Assembly (NCBI GenBank): GCA_963695705.1
Contig: CAVOHB010000003.1
Coordinates: 1 to 64,000, forward strand
Origin: JBKPNJ01 sp963695705
GTDB taxonomy: Bacteria; Actinomycetota; Actinomycetes; Propionibacteriales; Nocardioidaceae
Direction of reading: 5' to 3'
Length of the DNA stretch: 64,000 nt
The first letter of the stretch is position 1, and every line of letters starts with the position of its first letter. Shown here piece after piece: positions 36,741 through 46,484 of this stretch. Made by a program: the position numbers and the translations under genes. The notes under the pieces are model-generated. The model had not been told where the DNA came from. It saw only the letters and a program-made list of their open reading frames with translations, and searched no databases.

Positions 36741-36886
36741 ATTCGCTGCCTCCCCCGGTAGATTTCACGTCGAAAAACTAGACGCGAATCTCGAATCGCC
36801 ATAATTCAGAGCCAAATCGAATCTTGGTTGAATTCCTCTCTAACGCGAATGTTCGTGACCTGGTGGACGCCAATCCCTCGCCGGGC

Positions 36887-38686
36887 TCAGCGGCAGGCTG
36901 ATTCACCCACCTGAACGGCGCTCCCGCCCGGCACTCCGGGCGTGATCCGGACGTCGGGCATGTCGGTCTGGTGGGCGCCACTGGTGACCGTGAACCTCAG
37001 CACATGCGACTGACCCGGAGCCAGGTCGATGGTCTGCACCGTGACCCGTCGACCGTCATGGGTCAGGGTCGCCGAGATCGAGCGCCTGCCGTCGATCGTG
37101 GGCTCACGGATCTGCCCGCCCGACGGTGCATAGAGCATGGCATTGGTGCGGATGAACCCTGGTCTTGCTCCATAACCGGGACCTATGACGGACACGGGGA
37201 GGGATGCCGCGTCAGCTGGGGCTGTGGAGGTCATCGTGACCGTCACCTGCATGGTTTGCGCACCGTCGGCGGCACAGGACTCCGGCACTACCTTGACCTC
37301 GTACCGCAGGTAGTAGTCCATCTTGGCGCCGGTGCCGTCGTTGAAGTACACCCCGATCTGCGGCGCGCTGATGGGCCTGGTGGGCAGTGAGCCGGTCAAC
37401 GGCGTGGATGCGAGCAGTGTCTCTTCGCTCGGGTGATGGGAGTAGACGAACGTTCGATGTTCCTCTACTCCACGAACGATTCCGTCGAGCACCGCTCGAG
37501 GGTTGCCCTGCCCGGCGGACAGGGCACTGAATACCGCCTTCGCGGCCTCAGCGAAGAAGAGGTTCTGCGCCGTGAGGTCAGGCTGATCCAGGTATATCTG
37601 GTTGAGGATGAGCTGTACGGCATCAGCAGCAGTCAGCTGCTGGCCGCCTGACACCGTCACCGGGCCGGTCCCAGCCAGTACGTATGACAGGGCAACCGGG
37701 TCGGTGGAAAGGACACCATCGACCTTCTGCCCGGTGCTCTGCCGCCACATCTCCTGCGCGATCTGGGCGGCCCGCGGGAAGTCGGGCGTGAAGGTGCTGT
37801 CACCGGCATAGACAGCCAGGCGACTGGAGAACAAGGCGAGCTCATCCGCCCTGAGCGGCAGCACGGGCTTTCTGTACGCGCCGAGGACGGATGCATCCCC
37901 TTGCCAGTGCAGGCTGATCCGTCCGCGATCTGCCGTGAGGGTGGCGAAGGCACCTGGAAGGCCGCCTGTGGCCCTGATCTCGGCGTTGTTCTGGAACATC
38001 ACGAGGTAGGTGCGTCTGCCGTCGGCGCCGAGCATGGGCGGGAGGAGCTTCGTCGCGAGCACTGCGTGAGCCGAGATGCGGTGCGCCTCGGTCAGCTTGC
38101 CTTCCAGATCCTTGATCGGGCTGGCGATCTGGGGCATCAGCGAGTGCGTATCGAGGGCCGTCACACGCGCCAGAGCATCGTTGAGATCCGCGTTCGCAGT
38201 GATGAGCGCTGGAGCGGCGCGCTCGAGACCATCGAGATTGATGCGCCCGTGCCGCGGACGCAGCGTGTCTGCTGAGACGGACCTGCTGACCTCGACGAGC
38301 GCGGGGCCGATGTCATGTGTGGCCTCGTCGGCCACGCTGGCAACGGTACGGACGGCGGAAACATCGTCACCGATCCAGGGCGCCTTGCTCGCGGCCCACC
38401 ACACCGGCCCCGTCAGGCTATTGCTGGCCGTCCTCGTCGCGCCCTGTGCGTCGATGAGATCCCGCTGCGCCGTCGGAGTGTCGCCGTTGGCAAGAGCATG
38501 CGTCATATGCTGCAGATTCGCGGCGGCCTCGTTTAGGGAGTCGCGCGCCTGCTTCGCCTGATAAGCAGTGAATCCGAAAACGACGAGCGCGAATACAACG
38601 GCGCCTATCGATGCCCACATGAGACGCCGTTTGCCAGGCCGGTGGGTTCCCGGCTGATCAGACCGCCTCCAGTCCGGGTCCGGCAC
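36887..38686 (-). CDS. DUF4012-domain membrane-anchored protein
   Basis: A 599-residue protein with one N-terminal helix (LMWASIGAVVFALVVFGFTA) and a large outside region; GTG start. The central block LLPPMLGADGRRTYLVMFQN followed by NAEIRATGGLPGAFATL is the DUF4012 core. This family is common beside exopolysaccharide genes in actinobacteria, but its activity is unknown; attachment or trimming of surface glycans is a guess. It lies between the dehydratase and a small secreted protein on the same strand. Confidence 0.85.
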   Translation of the reverse strand: MPDPDWRRSDQPGTHRPGKRRLMWASIGAVVFALVVFGFTAYQAKQARDSLNEAAANLQHMTHALANGDTPTAQRDLIDAQGATRTASNSLTGPVWWAASKAPWIGDDVSAVRTVASVADEATHDIGPALVEVSRSVSADTLRPRHGRINLDGLERAAPALITANADLNDALARVTALDTHSLMPQIASPIKDLEGKLTEAHRISAHAVLATKLLPPMLGADGRRTYLVMFQNNAEIRATGGLPGAFATLTADRGRISLHWQGDASVLGAYRKPVLPLRADELALFSSRLAVYAGDSTFTPDFPRAAQIAQEMWRQSTGQKVDGVLSTDPVALSYVLAGTGPVTVSGGQQLTAADAVQLILNQIYLDQPDLTAQNLFFAEAAKAVFSALSAGQGNPRAVLDGIVRGVEEHRTFVYSHHPSEETLLASTPLTGSLPTRPISAPQIGVYFNDGTGAKMDYYLRYEVKVVPESCAADGAQTMQVTVTMTSTAPADAASLPVSVIGPGYGARPGFIRTNAMLYAPSGGQIREPTIDGRRSISATLTHDGRRVTVQTIDLAPGQSHVLRFTVTSGAHQTDMPDVRITPGVPGGSAVQVGESACR

Positions 38687-38750
38687 GCCTCAGTCCCTCG
38701 TGTGTGATCGTTGATGTGCCGAACACGTATCCGCGTACGTACGTTCCCGC

Positions 38751-39209
38751 CTACACGTGCATCCGAGTTACGCGGAAATGCCGGTGAGTGGATAAGCTTT
38801 CCGCCCACTTGGAACAGTCCTTGGGAATGTACCTGGCCCGCACCGAGTAGCGACCGTGCGGAAGATGGCGCTGGATCGATAGCTTCGCCGAGCCTCCTTC
38901 CAGGCGCTTCTGCCGGTGCACCAACAGGTCACCATTCTTCTGAGCGATTCTGAGCCGAATGACGCCCTTCGGGTCGACAGCACCGACCGATCGCACATGT
39001 ACGAACGCGTGGTTCTTCTCTCCACGATCCACCCGGTGCTTCTGCACACGCAGTCCCGTGTGCGTGATCACCGATGCCGGATAAGGGCTACAGGTACGCA
39101 CATGCGATGTGCTGACTCTGTCAGCTGCCGGTGCAGCCTGCGCGGCACTGAGCCCGGAACCCGTAAGGGCTAACCCTGCGATGACTGCCACGACGGATTT
39201 GACGATCAT
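38751..39209 (-). CDS. Small secreted protein of unknown function
   Basis: A 152-residue protein with a clear Sec signal peptide (MIVKSVVAVIAGLALTGSGL, cleavage near SAAQA-A). The mature part is basic, rich in His and Arg, has two cysteines (RTCSPYP and PKDCSKW) that could form a disulfide, and ends in beta-strand-like segments resembling an immunoglobulin-type fold. AGGGGG lies before the ATG. I do not recognise a family. A longer frame upstream is not supported by a ribosome site. Confidence 0.65.
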   Translation of the reverse strand: MIVKSVVAVIAGLALTGSGLSAAQAAPAADRVSTSHVRTCSPYPASVITHTGLRVQKHRVDRGEKNHAFVHVRSVGAVDPKGVIRLRIAQKNGDLLVHRQKRLEGGSAKLSIQRHLPHGRYSVRARYIPKDCSKWAESLSTHRHFRVTRMHV

Positions 39210-39420
39210 GGCTTTCCCCCTAAGCCTGGTGTCTACTGCCTGTCGTCTTCTGCTCCGGCGCTTGAAAATGGGCCGGGACGAAGTACCCGATAACGGGCAG
39301 GCTAGCAAACATGGGAAAATTTGTCGCCTACGATTTCGTGTCTTTCTTCGGCTATCATTCGGCGCCTTAGGCAGGGACATCGCCAGGCACAAGTCGCCGG
39401 TCGTCCCGGCATAACGGTGG

Positions 39421-40017
39421 TCATCGTGGCGCCGAAATCGGCCTCGCGAAGATGTCGGAGATCATCGAGACGGCCGCGCATATCGACTGCGCGGTCTCTC
39501 GATAGACATCCTCTGAGCGACCGTATGGATCCGGAAGGTCGTAGGCGTCGATCCTGACTGCACCGCGATTTGCGGCTGCCCGCTTCACCACCTCAGGCGC
39601 GTCGCCGCGAGCATCTCTCACGTCTTCGGTAGCCGCGGCCAGGTACGCAAACTCCAACAATGTAAAGGTTCTGCGTAGCGCCTGTGGCACCTCCTGCAAG
39701 ACGTATCGCCGATGCTCCGTGGTGGCCGTCAGGAGTAGGTCGGCAGCTCCACCCATCGCGGCCGTGAACGAGCGGGCCCGGAAATTCGCGGGATCACCGC
39801 CGAGCCGGCGCAGCTCCGCCGCCGCCATGCGATCCATTTCCGAGCCGTCCCAACCCCGAACACCGGCGCTGCTCACCTCGAACGTGAGTAGTGGCGCCAG
39901 CCGCAGCAGCTCGTTGCGCAACAGGTACTCGGCGGTCGGAGAACGACAGATGTTGGCCGTACACACCATAAGAATCCTGAAGACATCGACATCGGTGCTG
40001 GCGTTCTGGTCGCTCAT
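39421..40017 (-). CDS. Low-molecular-weight protein tyrosine phosphatase
   Basis: A 198-residue phosphatase starting MSDQNASTDVDVFRILMVC. The P-loop CTANICRSPTAEYLL contains the CX5R active site, and DLPDPYGRSEDVY holds the catalytic Asp with the DPxG motif. In glycan clusters these enzymes dephosphorylate the chain-length tyrosine kinase (Wzc/CpsD); no such kinase gene is in this window. An upstream extension to 40101 lacks motif content. Confidence 0.9.
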   Translation of the reverse strand: MSDQNASTDVDVFRILMVCTANICRSPTAEYLLRNELLRLAPLLTFEVSSAGVRGWDGSEMDRMAAAELRRLGGDPANFRARSFTAAMGGAADLLLTATTEHRRYVLQEVPQALRRTFTLLEFAYLAAATEDVRDARGDAPEVVKRAAANRGAVRIDAYDLPDPYGRSEDVYRETAQSICAAVSMISDIFARPISAPR

Positions 40018-40254
40018 GACTCTCGCCACGCCGCCGCGGTCGGCTGCTCCATCCCCCAATGCACGGACTCGACAATACGGCGCCTCCCGCTTGTCCAGCA
40101 CCTGGCACCCGAGCCCGTGTCGTACAGATGTCGCGGCTGCCGGCTTGTTCCCTCCGTAAGGTCTGATCCGCAGCAGGGTTTAACGAGCGTGCCCTCCGGC
40201 GGGGCAAACAGACCCAGGGAGTCGTCGTTGGCCAGCCCTGCGACCGCAGGCTCG

Positions 40255-41097
40255 ATGGATCTGGCTGTCACCGGCGTCGTACTTCTTGCGGCCGTCCTGC
40301 ACGCCAGCTGGAACGCGCTTGCCCACGCGATCAAAGATCAGCTGGTCGGCTTCGTCCTGATGGGTCTCGCGTTGACGGTCTGCGCCCTCGCGATGCTGCC
40401 GTTCGTGGCGTCGCCGGACTCATCGAGCTGGCCGTTCCTGGTCGCCTCGGCTGTCGTTCACGTGGCGTACAACGTTTTGCTCTGGCAGTCGTACCGGGTC
40501 GGCGAGTTCAACCAGGTCTATCCACTTGCCAGGGGTATGAGCCCGCTCGTGGTGGCACTGGTCGCGGTCACCCTGGTCGGGGAGCGGCTCTCCGCGGCGC
40601 AGTTCGCGGGCGTGTTCGTGGTCTCCGCGGGACTGGCTGGTCTGGTCCTCGTCGGCGGGCTGCCGAAACATGACCAGCGGGCCGCGTTGCTCGCGGCCGC
40701 CGCGACCGGGCTCGCGATCGCCGCGTACACCGTCATCGACGGCGTCGGGGTGCGTCGCTCGGACAGCGTCCTGGGTTACACCGGCTGGCTGTTCCTGCTG
40801 CAGGGCCCGGGGATCCCGCTGATCGCACTCGCTTTGCGCGGCTGGGGCCTCGGACGACAGCTCCGTCCGCACGTCTGGGCGGGGCTGGGGGCGGGCGTGC
40901 TGTCGATGGCGGCGTACGGCCTGGTCCTGTGGGCGCAGACCCGCGGTGCGCTGGCTGCCGTGGCGGCACTGCGGGAGACGAGTGTCATCGTTGGCGCCGC
41001 GATCGGGGCGGTCTTCTTCCATGAGCGCTTCGGCCGGCCGCGGCTGATCGCCACGGTCGCGGTGGCTACCGGCATCGTGCTGCTGAACCTCAGCTGA
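40255..41097 (+). CDS. EamA/DMT-family transporter
   Basis: A 280-residue membrane protein with ten predicted helices in two EamA repeats, the first ending near FVVSAGLAGLVLVGGLP, the second near VAVATGIVLLNLS. The blocks YPLARGMSPLVVALVAVTLV and AALRETSVIVGAAIGAVFFH are typical of the drug/metabolite transporter superfamily. I chose ATG 40255 (MDLAVTGVVLLAAVLHASWN); the frame is open upstream but adds a charged region. Substrate unknown. Confidence 0.88.
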   Translation: MDLAVTGVVLLAAVLHASWNALAHAIKDQLVGFVLMGLALTVCALAMLPFVASPDSSSWPFLVASAVVHVAYNVLLWQSYRVGEFNQVYPLARGMSPLVVALVAVTLVGERLSAAQFAGVFVVSAGLAGLVLVGGLPKHDQRAALLAAAATGLAIAAYTVIDGVGVRRSDSVLGYTGWLFLLQGPGIPLIALALRGWGLGRQLRPHVWAGLGAGVLSMAAYGLVLWAQTRGALAAVAALRETSVIVGAAIGAVFFHERFGRPRLIATVAVATGIVLLNLS

Positions 41098-41205
41098 GGA
41101 CACTGGCGGATCGCGCGAGGCACGGGCCAGCCCCTGACATTCGTCACGTCGAGGTCGTGACGCACGGCCCGGGGGAAGTCGGGGGTACGCAGCCAGAGTG
41201 GTGGC

Positions 41206-42144
41206 ATGACCACAACAGCCTCCGCCCAACGAACGGCTCGGACGGCGCCGCCTGCTGTCGTCCTGGAGTCCGTCTCCAAGACCTTCGGGCGGGTCACCGC
41301 CGTCGACGAGGTCTCGCTGACCATCCATCCGGGTGAGATCGTCGCGCTACTCGGCCCGAACGGCGCCGGCAAGACCAGCACCATCGACATGGTGCTCGGC
41401 CTGTCACAGCCGAGTCGCGGAGATCTCCGAGTCTTCGATCTGTCGCCCTACCAGGCGATGTCACACGGGCTCGTCTCGGCCGTCATGCAGACCGGTGGCC
41501 TGCTAAAGGACTATTCGGTCCGCGAGACGGTCCGGGTCACCGCCTCGCTGTTCCCCTCCAGCCGGCCGGTCGACGAAGTGCTCGAACGCGCGGGCATCGC
41601 CCATCTGGCCGACCGGATGGTCGGAAAGTGCTCCGGTGGTGAGCAGCAGCGACTGCGCTTCGCGATGGCGTTGCTGCCCGATCCCGAGCTGCTCATCCTC
41701 GACGAGCCGACCACCGGCATGGACGTCAGCGGCCGCCGGGACTTCTGGAACGCGATCCGGGAGGACGCCGAGCGCGGCCGTACCGTCATCTTCGCGACCC
41801 ACTACCTCGAGGAGGCCGACCTCTACGCCGACCGGATCGTGCTGATCAGTCGCGGCTCCATCGTCGCGGACGGCACGGCGACCGAGATCAAGGAGATGGC
41901 CTCCGGGCGAACCGTGCGAGCCACGCTCCCCGACGCCGCCGAGGATGAGCTGGCCGGGCTGCCCGGTGTCGAGTCCGTTGAGCTGCGCGGCGACACCGTT
42001 CTCGTACGCGGCCGCGACAGTGACGCGGTCGCCCGCCACCTGCTCACCCGGACCGACGCCCGTGACCTGGAGATCAGCTCGAGCAACCTCGAGGACGCCT
42101 TCGTCGCACTCACCAGCAACGACCCAGAAGGAGCCAACGAATGA
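41206..42144 (+). CDS. ABC transporter ATP-binding protein (ABC-2/DrrA-like)
   Basis: A 312-residue ATPase with Walker A LLGPNGAGKTSTIDM, signature CSGGEQQRLRFAMALL (variant of LSGGQ), Walker B LLILDEPTTGMDVSGRR and H-loop FATHYLEEADLY. The C-terminal ~80 residues match the extension of DrrA-type exporters. Its stop overlaps the permease start (ATGA), and a sensor kinase and response regulator follow, an arrangement common for DesKR-like systems controlling exporters of antibiotics or lipids. Confidence 0.93.
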   Translation: MTTTASAQRTARTAPPAVVLESVSKTFGRVTAVDEVSLTIHPGEIVALLGPNGAGKTSTIDMVLGLSQPSRGDLRVFDLSPYQAMSHGLVSAVMQTGGLLKDYSVRETVRVTASLFPSSRPVDEVLERAGIAHLADRMVGKCSGGEQQRLRFAMALLPDPELLILDEPTTGMDVSGRRDFWNAIREDAERGRTVIFATHYLEEADLYADRIVLISRGSIVADGTATEIKEMASGRTVRATLPDAAEDELAGLPGVESVELRGDTVLVRGRDSDAVARHLLTRTDARDLEISSSNLEDAFVALTSNDPEGANE

Positions 42145-42935
42145 GCACCACCGACCCGGCCATGGACCTGTCCCTCCGCCGCGCCCCCCGGTTCGGCGGG
42201 TTCAGCGCCACATTCGTCGGCCTGGAGATCCGCCGGATGCTCCGAAACAGACGTACCGCGATCTTCACGCTGGTCATGCCGTCGGTGTTCTTCCTGCTGT
42301 TCGGAACGGACTCCAGCTACAAGACCGAGCCGTCCGGGCGGGGAAACGTCACGGCGTACGTCCTCGTCAGCATGGCCGTCTACGGCGCCATGCTCGCCAC
42401 CACCAGCGGCGGGGCCGCCGTCTCCGTCGAGCGTGCGGTGGGCTGGAGCCGGCAGCTGCGTCTCACCCCGCTGAACCCCATCGCCCACGTCGCGGTGAAG
42501 CTCGTGGTTGCGATGACCCTCGGGCTGGCCGCCGTGGCGGTCGTCTTCGCCGTCGGGTCGTTCTTCGGCGCGCAGATGCCGGCCGGGATCTGGATCGTCT
42601 CGGCGCTGATGGCCTGGTTGTGTGCCATCGTCTTCGCCGCCTTCGGGCTCTTCATGGGCTACCTGCTGCCGAGCGAGAACGTCATGCAGATCCTCGGCCC
42701 CGCACTCGCGCTGCTGTCCTTCGCCGGAGGGCTGTTCGTGCCGCTGGACCAGATGGGTCACACGTTCGAGACCATCGCCAAGTTCACCCCGGTGTACGGC
42801 GTGGGGGTGATCGCCCGCTACCCGCTCACCGACGAGGGGACGCTGGGCGTCGCGATCCTCAACGTCGTGCTCTGGACACTCGTCTTCGTGGTCGGGGCAG
42901 CCTGGCGCTTCCGGCGCGACACCGCGCGGGTCTGA
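42141..42935 (+). CDS. ABC-2 type transporter permease
   Basis: A 264-residue protein with six helices, starting MSTTDPAMDLSLRRAPRF. The segments RRMLRNRRTAIFTLVMPSVF and FGLFMGYLLPSENVMQILGP belong to the ABC-2 permease family. Coupled by overlap to the ATPase upstream and followed by the kinase gene after 33 bases. Likely an export system; substrate unknown. Confidence 0.92.
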   Translation: MSTTDPAMDLSLRRAPRFGGFSATFVGLEIRRMLRNRRTAIFTLVMPSVFFLLFGTDSSYKTEPSGRGNVTAYVLVSMAVYGAMLATTSGGAAVSVERAVGWSRQLRLTPLNPIAHVAVKLVVAMTLGLAAVAVVFAVGSFFGAQMPAGIWIVSALMAWLCAIVFAAFGLFMGYLLPSENVMQILGPALALLSFAGGLFVPLDQMGHTFETIAKFTPVYGVGVIARYPLTDEGTLGVAILNVVLWTLVFVVGAAWRFRRDTARV

Positions 42936-42968
42936 GATGCGCCGGCTCCCTACTGGGCGGCTAGCGTC

Positions 42969-44111
42969 GTGACCGTGACCGCCCCACCTCCCGACGCGGC
43001 GACCGCCGCACCGAGCCGCACGCCGCTGGGCGGCTGGCGGTTCGGCTGGATCTTCGCGGGGATCTGGCTGGTCTACCTCGGCAACCCGCTCAGCGTTCTG
43101 CTCGACGATGCGAACGGCTGGCGGAAGGCGCTCGGTCTGTGCTCTCTCGCCGCGTTCGTGGTCGCGTACATCGCCGGGATCATCCACTTCCGTCGCGTCC
43201 GGCTGACCGGTCTTCCGCGGCCCACCTGGCGGCGCTGGGTGCAGCTGCTCGTGCTCGCGGTGTGCGCGGCCGGGATGATCCCGGGCGCCCAGGAGGCGGC
43301 GCTCACCGGCGCACCCTTCATCGCGGCAACGATGGTGATGGTCCTGCCGAGCCGGATGGCGATCGTCTCGACCGCTCTGCTGTTCGTGGCGACCGAGTCC
43401 GCGACCCACCTGGTCGACGGATGGCACGACCAGGGCTACGGCTTCGGCGTGGTGCTGGCCGCCATCGCCACGGCGTCGTTCCGGCTGGCGTGGCAACGCA
43501 ACCAGGCTCTGATCGAGGCGCAGGACGAGATCGCCGAGCTCGCCCTCGAGGAGGAGCGTTCCCGCATCGCCCGCGACCTGCACGACATACTCGGCCACTC
43601 CCTCACCGTGATCACGGTCAAGGCCGAGCTCGCGCAGCGGCTGCTCGACGTCGACATCGAACGCACCCGAGCCGAGCTCGCGGACCTCGAGGTGCTGTCA
43701 CGAGATGCGCTGGCGGACGTACGGGCGACCGCCCTCGGAGTCCGTGGCGTATCCCTGCTCGGCGAGATCGCCCAGGCCCGCTCCGCCCTGGAGAGCGCCG
43801 GGATCGACGCCGATCTGCCTACCGTGGCCGACCAGGTGCCGAGCCGATGGCGCGAGGTCTTCGCGTGGACGATCCGCGAGTGCGTGACGAACGTGATCCG
43901 GCACAGCCGTGCCCGCAGCTGCGTGGTGGAGATGTCGGCGGGGCTCCTGCGGGTCCGAGACGACGGCATCGGCATGGCGGCGGACGGCATCTCGTCGGGC
44001 CACGGACTCGACGGCCTGCGGCGGCGGGTCGAGCTGGCCGGCGCATCGCTACGGACCGGGCCCGGTCCGGGAGGGAGCGGACTGGAGGTCGTGGTCGAGG
44101 TGCCGTCATGA
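42969..44111 (+). CDS. Sensor histidine kinase (HisKA_3, DesK-like)
   Basis: A 380-residue membrane kinase. The first ~170 residues hold about five helices with little extracellular sequence, implying detection of a membrane signal. The dimerisation/phosphoacceptor region is SRIARDLHDILGHSLTVI with His, and the ATPase domain has the N-box TIRECVTNVIRHSRA and G-boxes DDGIGMAADG and GHGLDGLRRR. Stop overlaps the response regulator start. GTG at 42969 or 42975 are both possible starts. Confidence 0.92.
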   Translation: MTVTAPPPDAATAAPSRTPLGGWRFGWIFAGIWLVYLGNPLSVLLDDANGWRKALGLCSLAAFVVAYIAGIIHFRRVRLTGLPRPTWRRWVQLLVLAVCAAGMIPGAQEAALTGAPFIAATMVMVLPSRMAIVSTALLFVATESATHLVDGWHDQGYGFGVVLAAIATASFRLAWQRNQALIEAQDEIAELALEEERSRIARDLHDILGHSLTVITVKAELAQRLLDVDIERTRAELADLEVLSRDALADVRATALGVRGVSLLGEIAQARSALESAGIDADLPTVADQVPSRWREVFAWTIRECVTNVIRHSRARSCVVEMSAGLLRVRDDGIGMAADGISSGHGLDGLRRRVELAGASLRTGPGPGGSGLEVVVEVPS

Positions 44112-44728
44112 CCGACCCGATCCGGCTGCTGCTGGCCGACGACCAGAGCCTGGTCCGTGGTGCACTGGCCGCGCTGCTCGATCTCGAGCCCGATCTCGAT
44201 GTCGTCGCCGAGGTCGGGCGGGGTGACGAGGTGGTCGCCTCGGCTCGGGAGCACAAGGTCGACGTGGCGTTGCTCGACATCGAGATGCCGGGGCTCGACG
44301 GTGTGGCGGCAACGCAGGAGCTGAAGAGACAGCTGCCGAGCTGCCGGGTGTTGATCGTGACGACGTTCGGCCGCCCGGGCTACCTCCGCAAGGCGATGTC
44401 CGCCGGCGCGTCGGGCTTCGTCGTCAAGGACACCCCGGCGCGCCAGCTCGCCGATGCCGTGCGCCGGGTGCACGCCGGACTCCGGGTGGTCGACCCGACG
44501 CTGGCAGCGGACTCGCTGACCCACGGCGACTCGCCGCTGACCGATCGGGAGTCCGACGTGCTTCGCGCGGCAGCCGACGGAGCCACGGCCAGTGACATCG
44601 CCAAGGCGCTGCACCTGTCGGAGGGGACCGTACGCAACCATCTGTCCAGCGCTATCGGCAAGACCGGCGCCCGTACCCGGGCTGAGGCGGTGCGGCTGGC
44701 CATCGACAACGGTTGGCTGCTTGGCTGA
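44108..44728 (+). CDS. Response regulator with LuxR-type DNA-binding domain (DesR-like)
   Basis: A 206-residue NarL/FixJ-family regulator starting at ATG 44108, overlapping the kinase stop. The receiver domain has LLLADDQSLVRGAL, the phosphoacceptor Asp in VALLDIEMPGLDG and the Lys in GFVVKDTPARQ; the C-terminal helix-turn-helix is LTDRESDVLRAAADGATASD with LHLSEGTVRNHLSSAI. It probably regulates the upstream ABC-2 exporter. Confidence 0.94.
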   Translation: MTDPIRLLLADDQSLVRGALAALLDLEPDLDVVAEVGRGDEVVASAREHKVDVALLDIEMPGLDGVAATQELKRQLPSCRVLIVTTFGRPGYLRKAMSAGASGFVVKDTPARQLADAVRRVHAGLRVVDPTLAADSLTHGDSPLTDRESDVLRAAADGATASDIAKALHLSEGTVRNHLSSAIGKTGARTRAEAVRLAIDNGWLLG

Positions 44729-44762
44729 TCGTGTGCTGCCGATCGCCAAACGAGCGACGGCG

Positions 44763-44804
44763 CCGAACGCAAGTGTCGGATCACGTGCAACAAGTGTCGG
44801 ATCG
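44763..44804 (-). repeat. 21-bp tandem repeat, two units (locus 2 of 3)
   Basis: Two adjacent units in reverse orientation, CAAGTGTCGGATCA and CAACAAGTGTCGGATCG, correspond to the core ATCCGACACTTGTTTCACG read on the other strand. They lie in the 106-bp gap between the converging ends of the response regulator and the PucR gene. The second unit differs from the 5547 consensus by one base. Confidence 0.8.
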
Positions 44805-44834
44805 CGGGGAGGGAGTGGCCCCGGGCGGCGATAG

Positions 44835-46364
44835 CTACCCCTGGATGTGCGACTGGCCGGCGGTCGCGCTCAGGTCGAGCGCGTGCAGCGCGACGAGCAG
44901 GCTGCTGCCTACTCCCGGGTCGTCGAGGTCGACGGCGAGCAGGCCGCGAATGCGCGACAGCCGCTGATACAGGCTCTGCCGGCGGATGTGCAGCCGGGCG
45001 GCCGCGCCGGCCTTGCCGTCCGGGCTCTCGAGGATCGCCCGCAGGGTGTCGACGAGCCGGGTGCCGCGGCGCTCGTCGTACGCGAGCAGCGGCCCGAGGT
45101 GCTCGTCGGCGAGGGCCTGCAGCTGGTCGTGGTCGTGTCCGTGCAGCAGCGCACGCTCCAGGCCGATGCGGCTGCACTCCACCACCCGGGTCCGCGGTGC
45201 CCGGGCCCACACCGCCTGCAGCGACAGACGGGCCTCCTGCGCGCTGCGCGCGAGGTCGTCGACGCGACAGGCAACCGGCCCGATGGCAGCCAGTGCGTCG
45301 AGTCCCAGCGGCATGCTCGTCTCGAGGGCGATCCGGACGTCCGTCACGACAGTCGACGCGGCATCCGCCACGGCGATGACAGAGACGGCGTAGTCGCTCC
45401 CCGGCGCGACGGCGGTCACCGAGGACAAGGCCGGGGACGCCGCGGCACACGCACGATCGAGAGCGGCGGCGACGTTCTCGACAACTGTTCCGCTGCCGAT
45501 GACGGTCACATAGCCGGCGTCGACCGGCAGGCCGGCTTCGCGCAGCGCGGCGCGTACCGCCGAGACGCCCGAGTCGGGCTCCAACAGCTGGCCGGCGAGG
45601 TGGCGCCGCCCCGAGACCGCGGCGGCGACGGTTCGCTCGTCACGCAGGATCGCCAGCGACAGCGCCGTTGCCGCCCGTTCCAGCGCGGCTTCGCCGAGCG
45701 ACCGGTCCCGTCCGGTGAGGTTGGTCCGCAACCACCCGGCCACCACGCCGTGAACCATCACCGGCACCGCGTCGGGCAGCTCGGCCCACTCGGCGGCCTC
45801 GGCGAGGGAACCCGTCCCGCCGCCCAGCCCGCCCACCCGGATGAAGCGGGTCGGGGCGCCGAGCACCTGGGCGAGCCGGTCGAGCGCCTCCGGGACACCA
45901 CCACCGCCCACCAGCACCGACGAGAGCTGCTGCGACACCTCGTCGGCGTGACGCAACCGGTGGACGGCCGCATCGACGATGGCACCGTTCAACGCCTCCG
46001 TGACCTCGACGAACGGCACCACCCGGTCGAACCCCACCATCGGCAGCCCGACCCGCTCCGCCTCGGTCACCATCTCGTCGGGGGCGGAGGTGTAGAACCG
46101 ACAGGTCTCCAGCACCAGCGCGGCGACGCCGCGCTGGGCGAGACTGCGAACGAACGAGCGGGCATCGGCGGCGTTGCGGCCGATCAGCCCGAGCCCGGTA
46201 GTCAGCAGCAGGTCGCCGCCGCGCAGCAGCGGCGCGATCTCGAAGATGTCACTGGAGTGCAGCCACCGGACCTCGCGGTCGAGCCGGTCGGCCCCGGCCA
46301 GCACGCTGGGCGCTCCCTGGCGCACGACCGGATGCGCGAGGACGTCAGCGAGCCGCACCGGCAT
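44835..46364 (-). CDS. PucR-family transcriptional regulator
   Basis: A 509-residue regulator. The N-terminal PucR domain starts PVRLADVLAHPVVRQGAPSV and includes RWLHSSDIFEIAPLLRGGDL; the C-terminal helix-turn-helix is AAARLHIRRQSLYQRLSRIR within the CdaR/PucR DNA-binding module. PucR-type proteins control purine, allantoin and related nitrogen catabolism. It diverges from the permease-deaminase-deacetylase-ureohydrolase operon and is its likely regulator. ATG 46364 begins the conserved domain and has a GAGGGACGG site upstream. Confidence 0.92.
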   Translation of the reverse strand: MPVRLADVLAHPVVRQGAPSVLAGADRLDREVRWLHSSDIFEIAPLLRGGDLLLTTGLGLIGRNAADARSFVRSLAQRGVAALVLETCRFYTSAPDEMVTEAERVGLPMVGFDRVVPFVEVTEALNGAIVDAAVHRLRHADEVSQQLSSVLVGGGGVPEALDRLAQVLGAPTRFIRVGGLGGGTGSLAEAAEWAELPDAVPVMVHGVVAGWLRTNLTGRDRSLGEAALERAATALSLAILRDERTVAAAVSGRRHLAGQLLEPDSGVSAVRAALREAGLPVDAGYVTVIGSGTVVENVAAALDRACAAASPALSSVTAVAPGSDYAVSVIAVADAASTVVTDVRIALETSMPLGLDALAAIGPVACRVDDLARSAQEARLSLQAVWARAPRTRVVECSRIGLERALLHGHDHDQLQALADEHLGPLLAYDERRGTRLVDTLRAILESPDGKAGAAARLHIRRQSLYQRLSRIRGLLAVDLDDPGVGSSLLVALHALDLSATAGQSHIQG

Positions 46365-46484
46365 TGTCGTTCCGTCCCTCTCTTCGCCCGGAGATGTTGA
46401 CGATATGCCCATTGCTGGCCGACGACACGCCGCGCCATGCTGACGGGCGACCGAGCGTCATCCCGCCGAGCCGTGGAGTCTGCG

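Noticed and set aside
41823..43598. 591-codon minus frame across the ABC exporter and kinase
   Set aside because: Composition is His/Arg/Glu-rich shadow sequence, and it spans three well-supported plus-strand genes.
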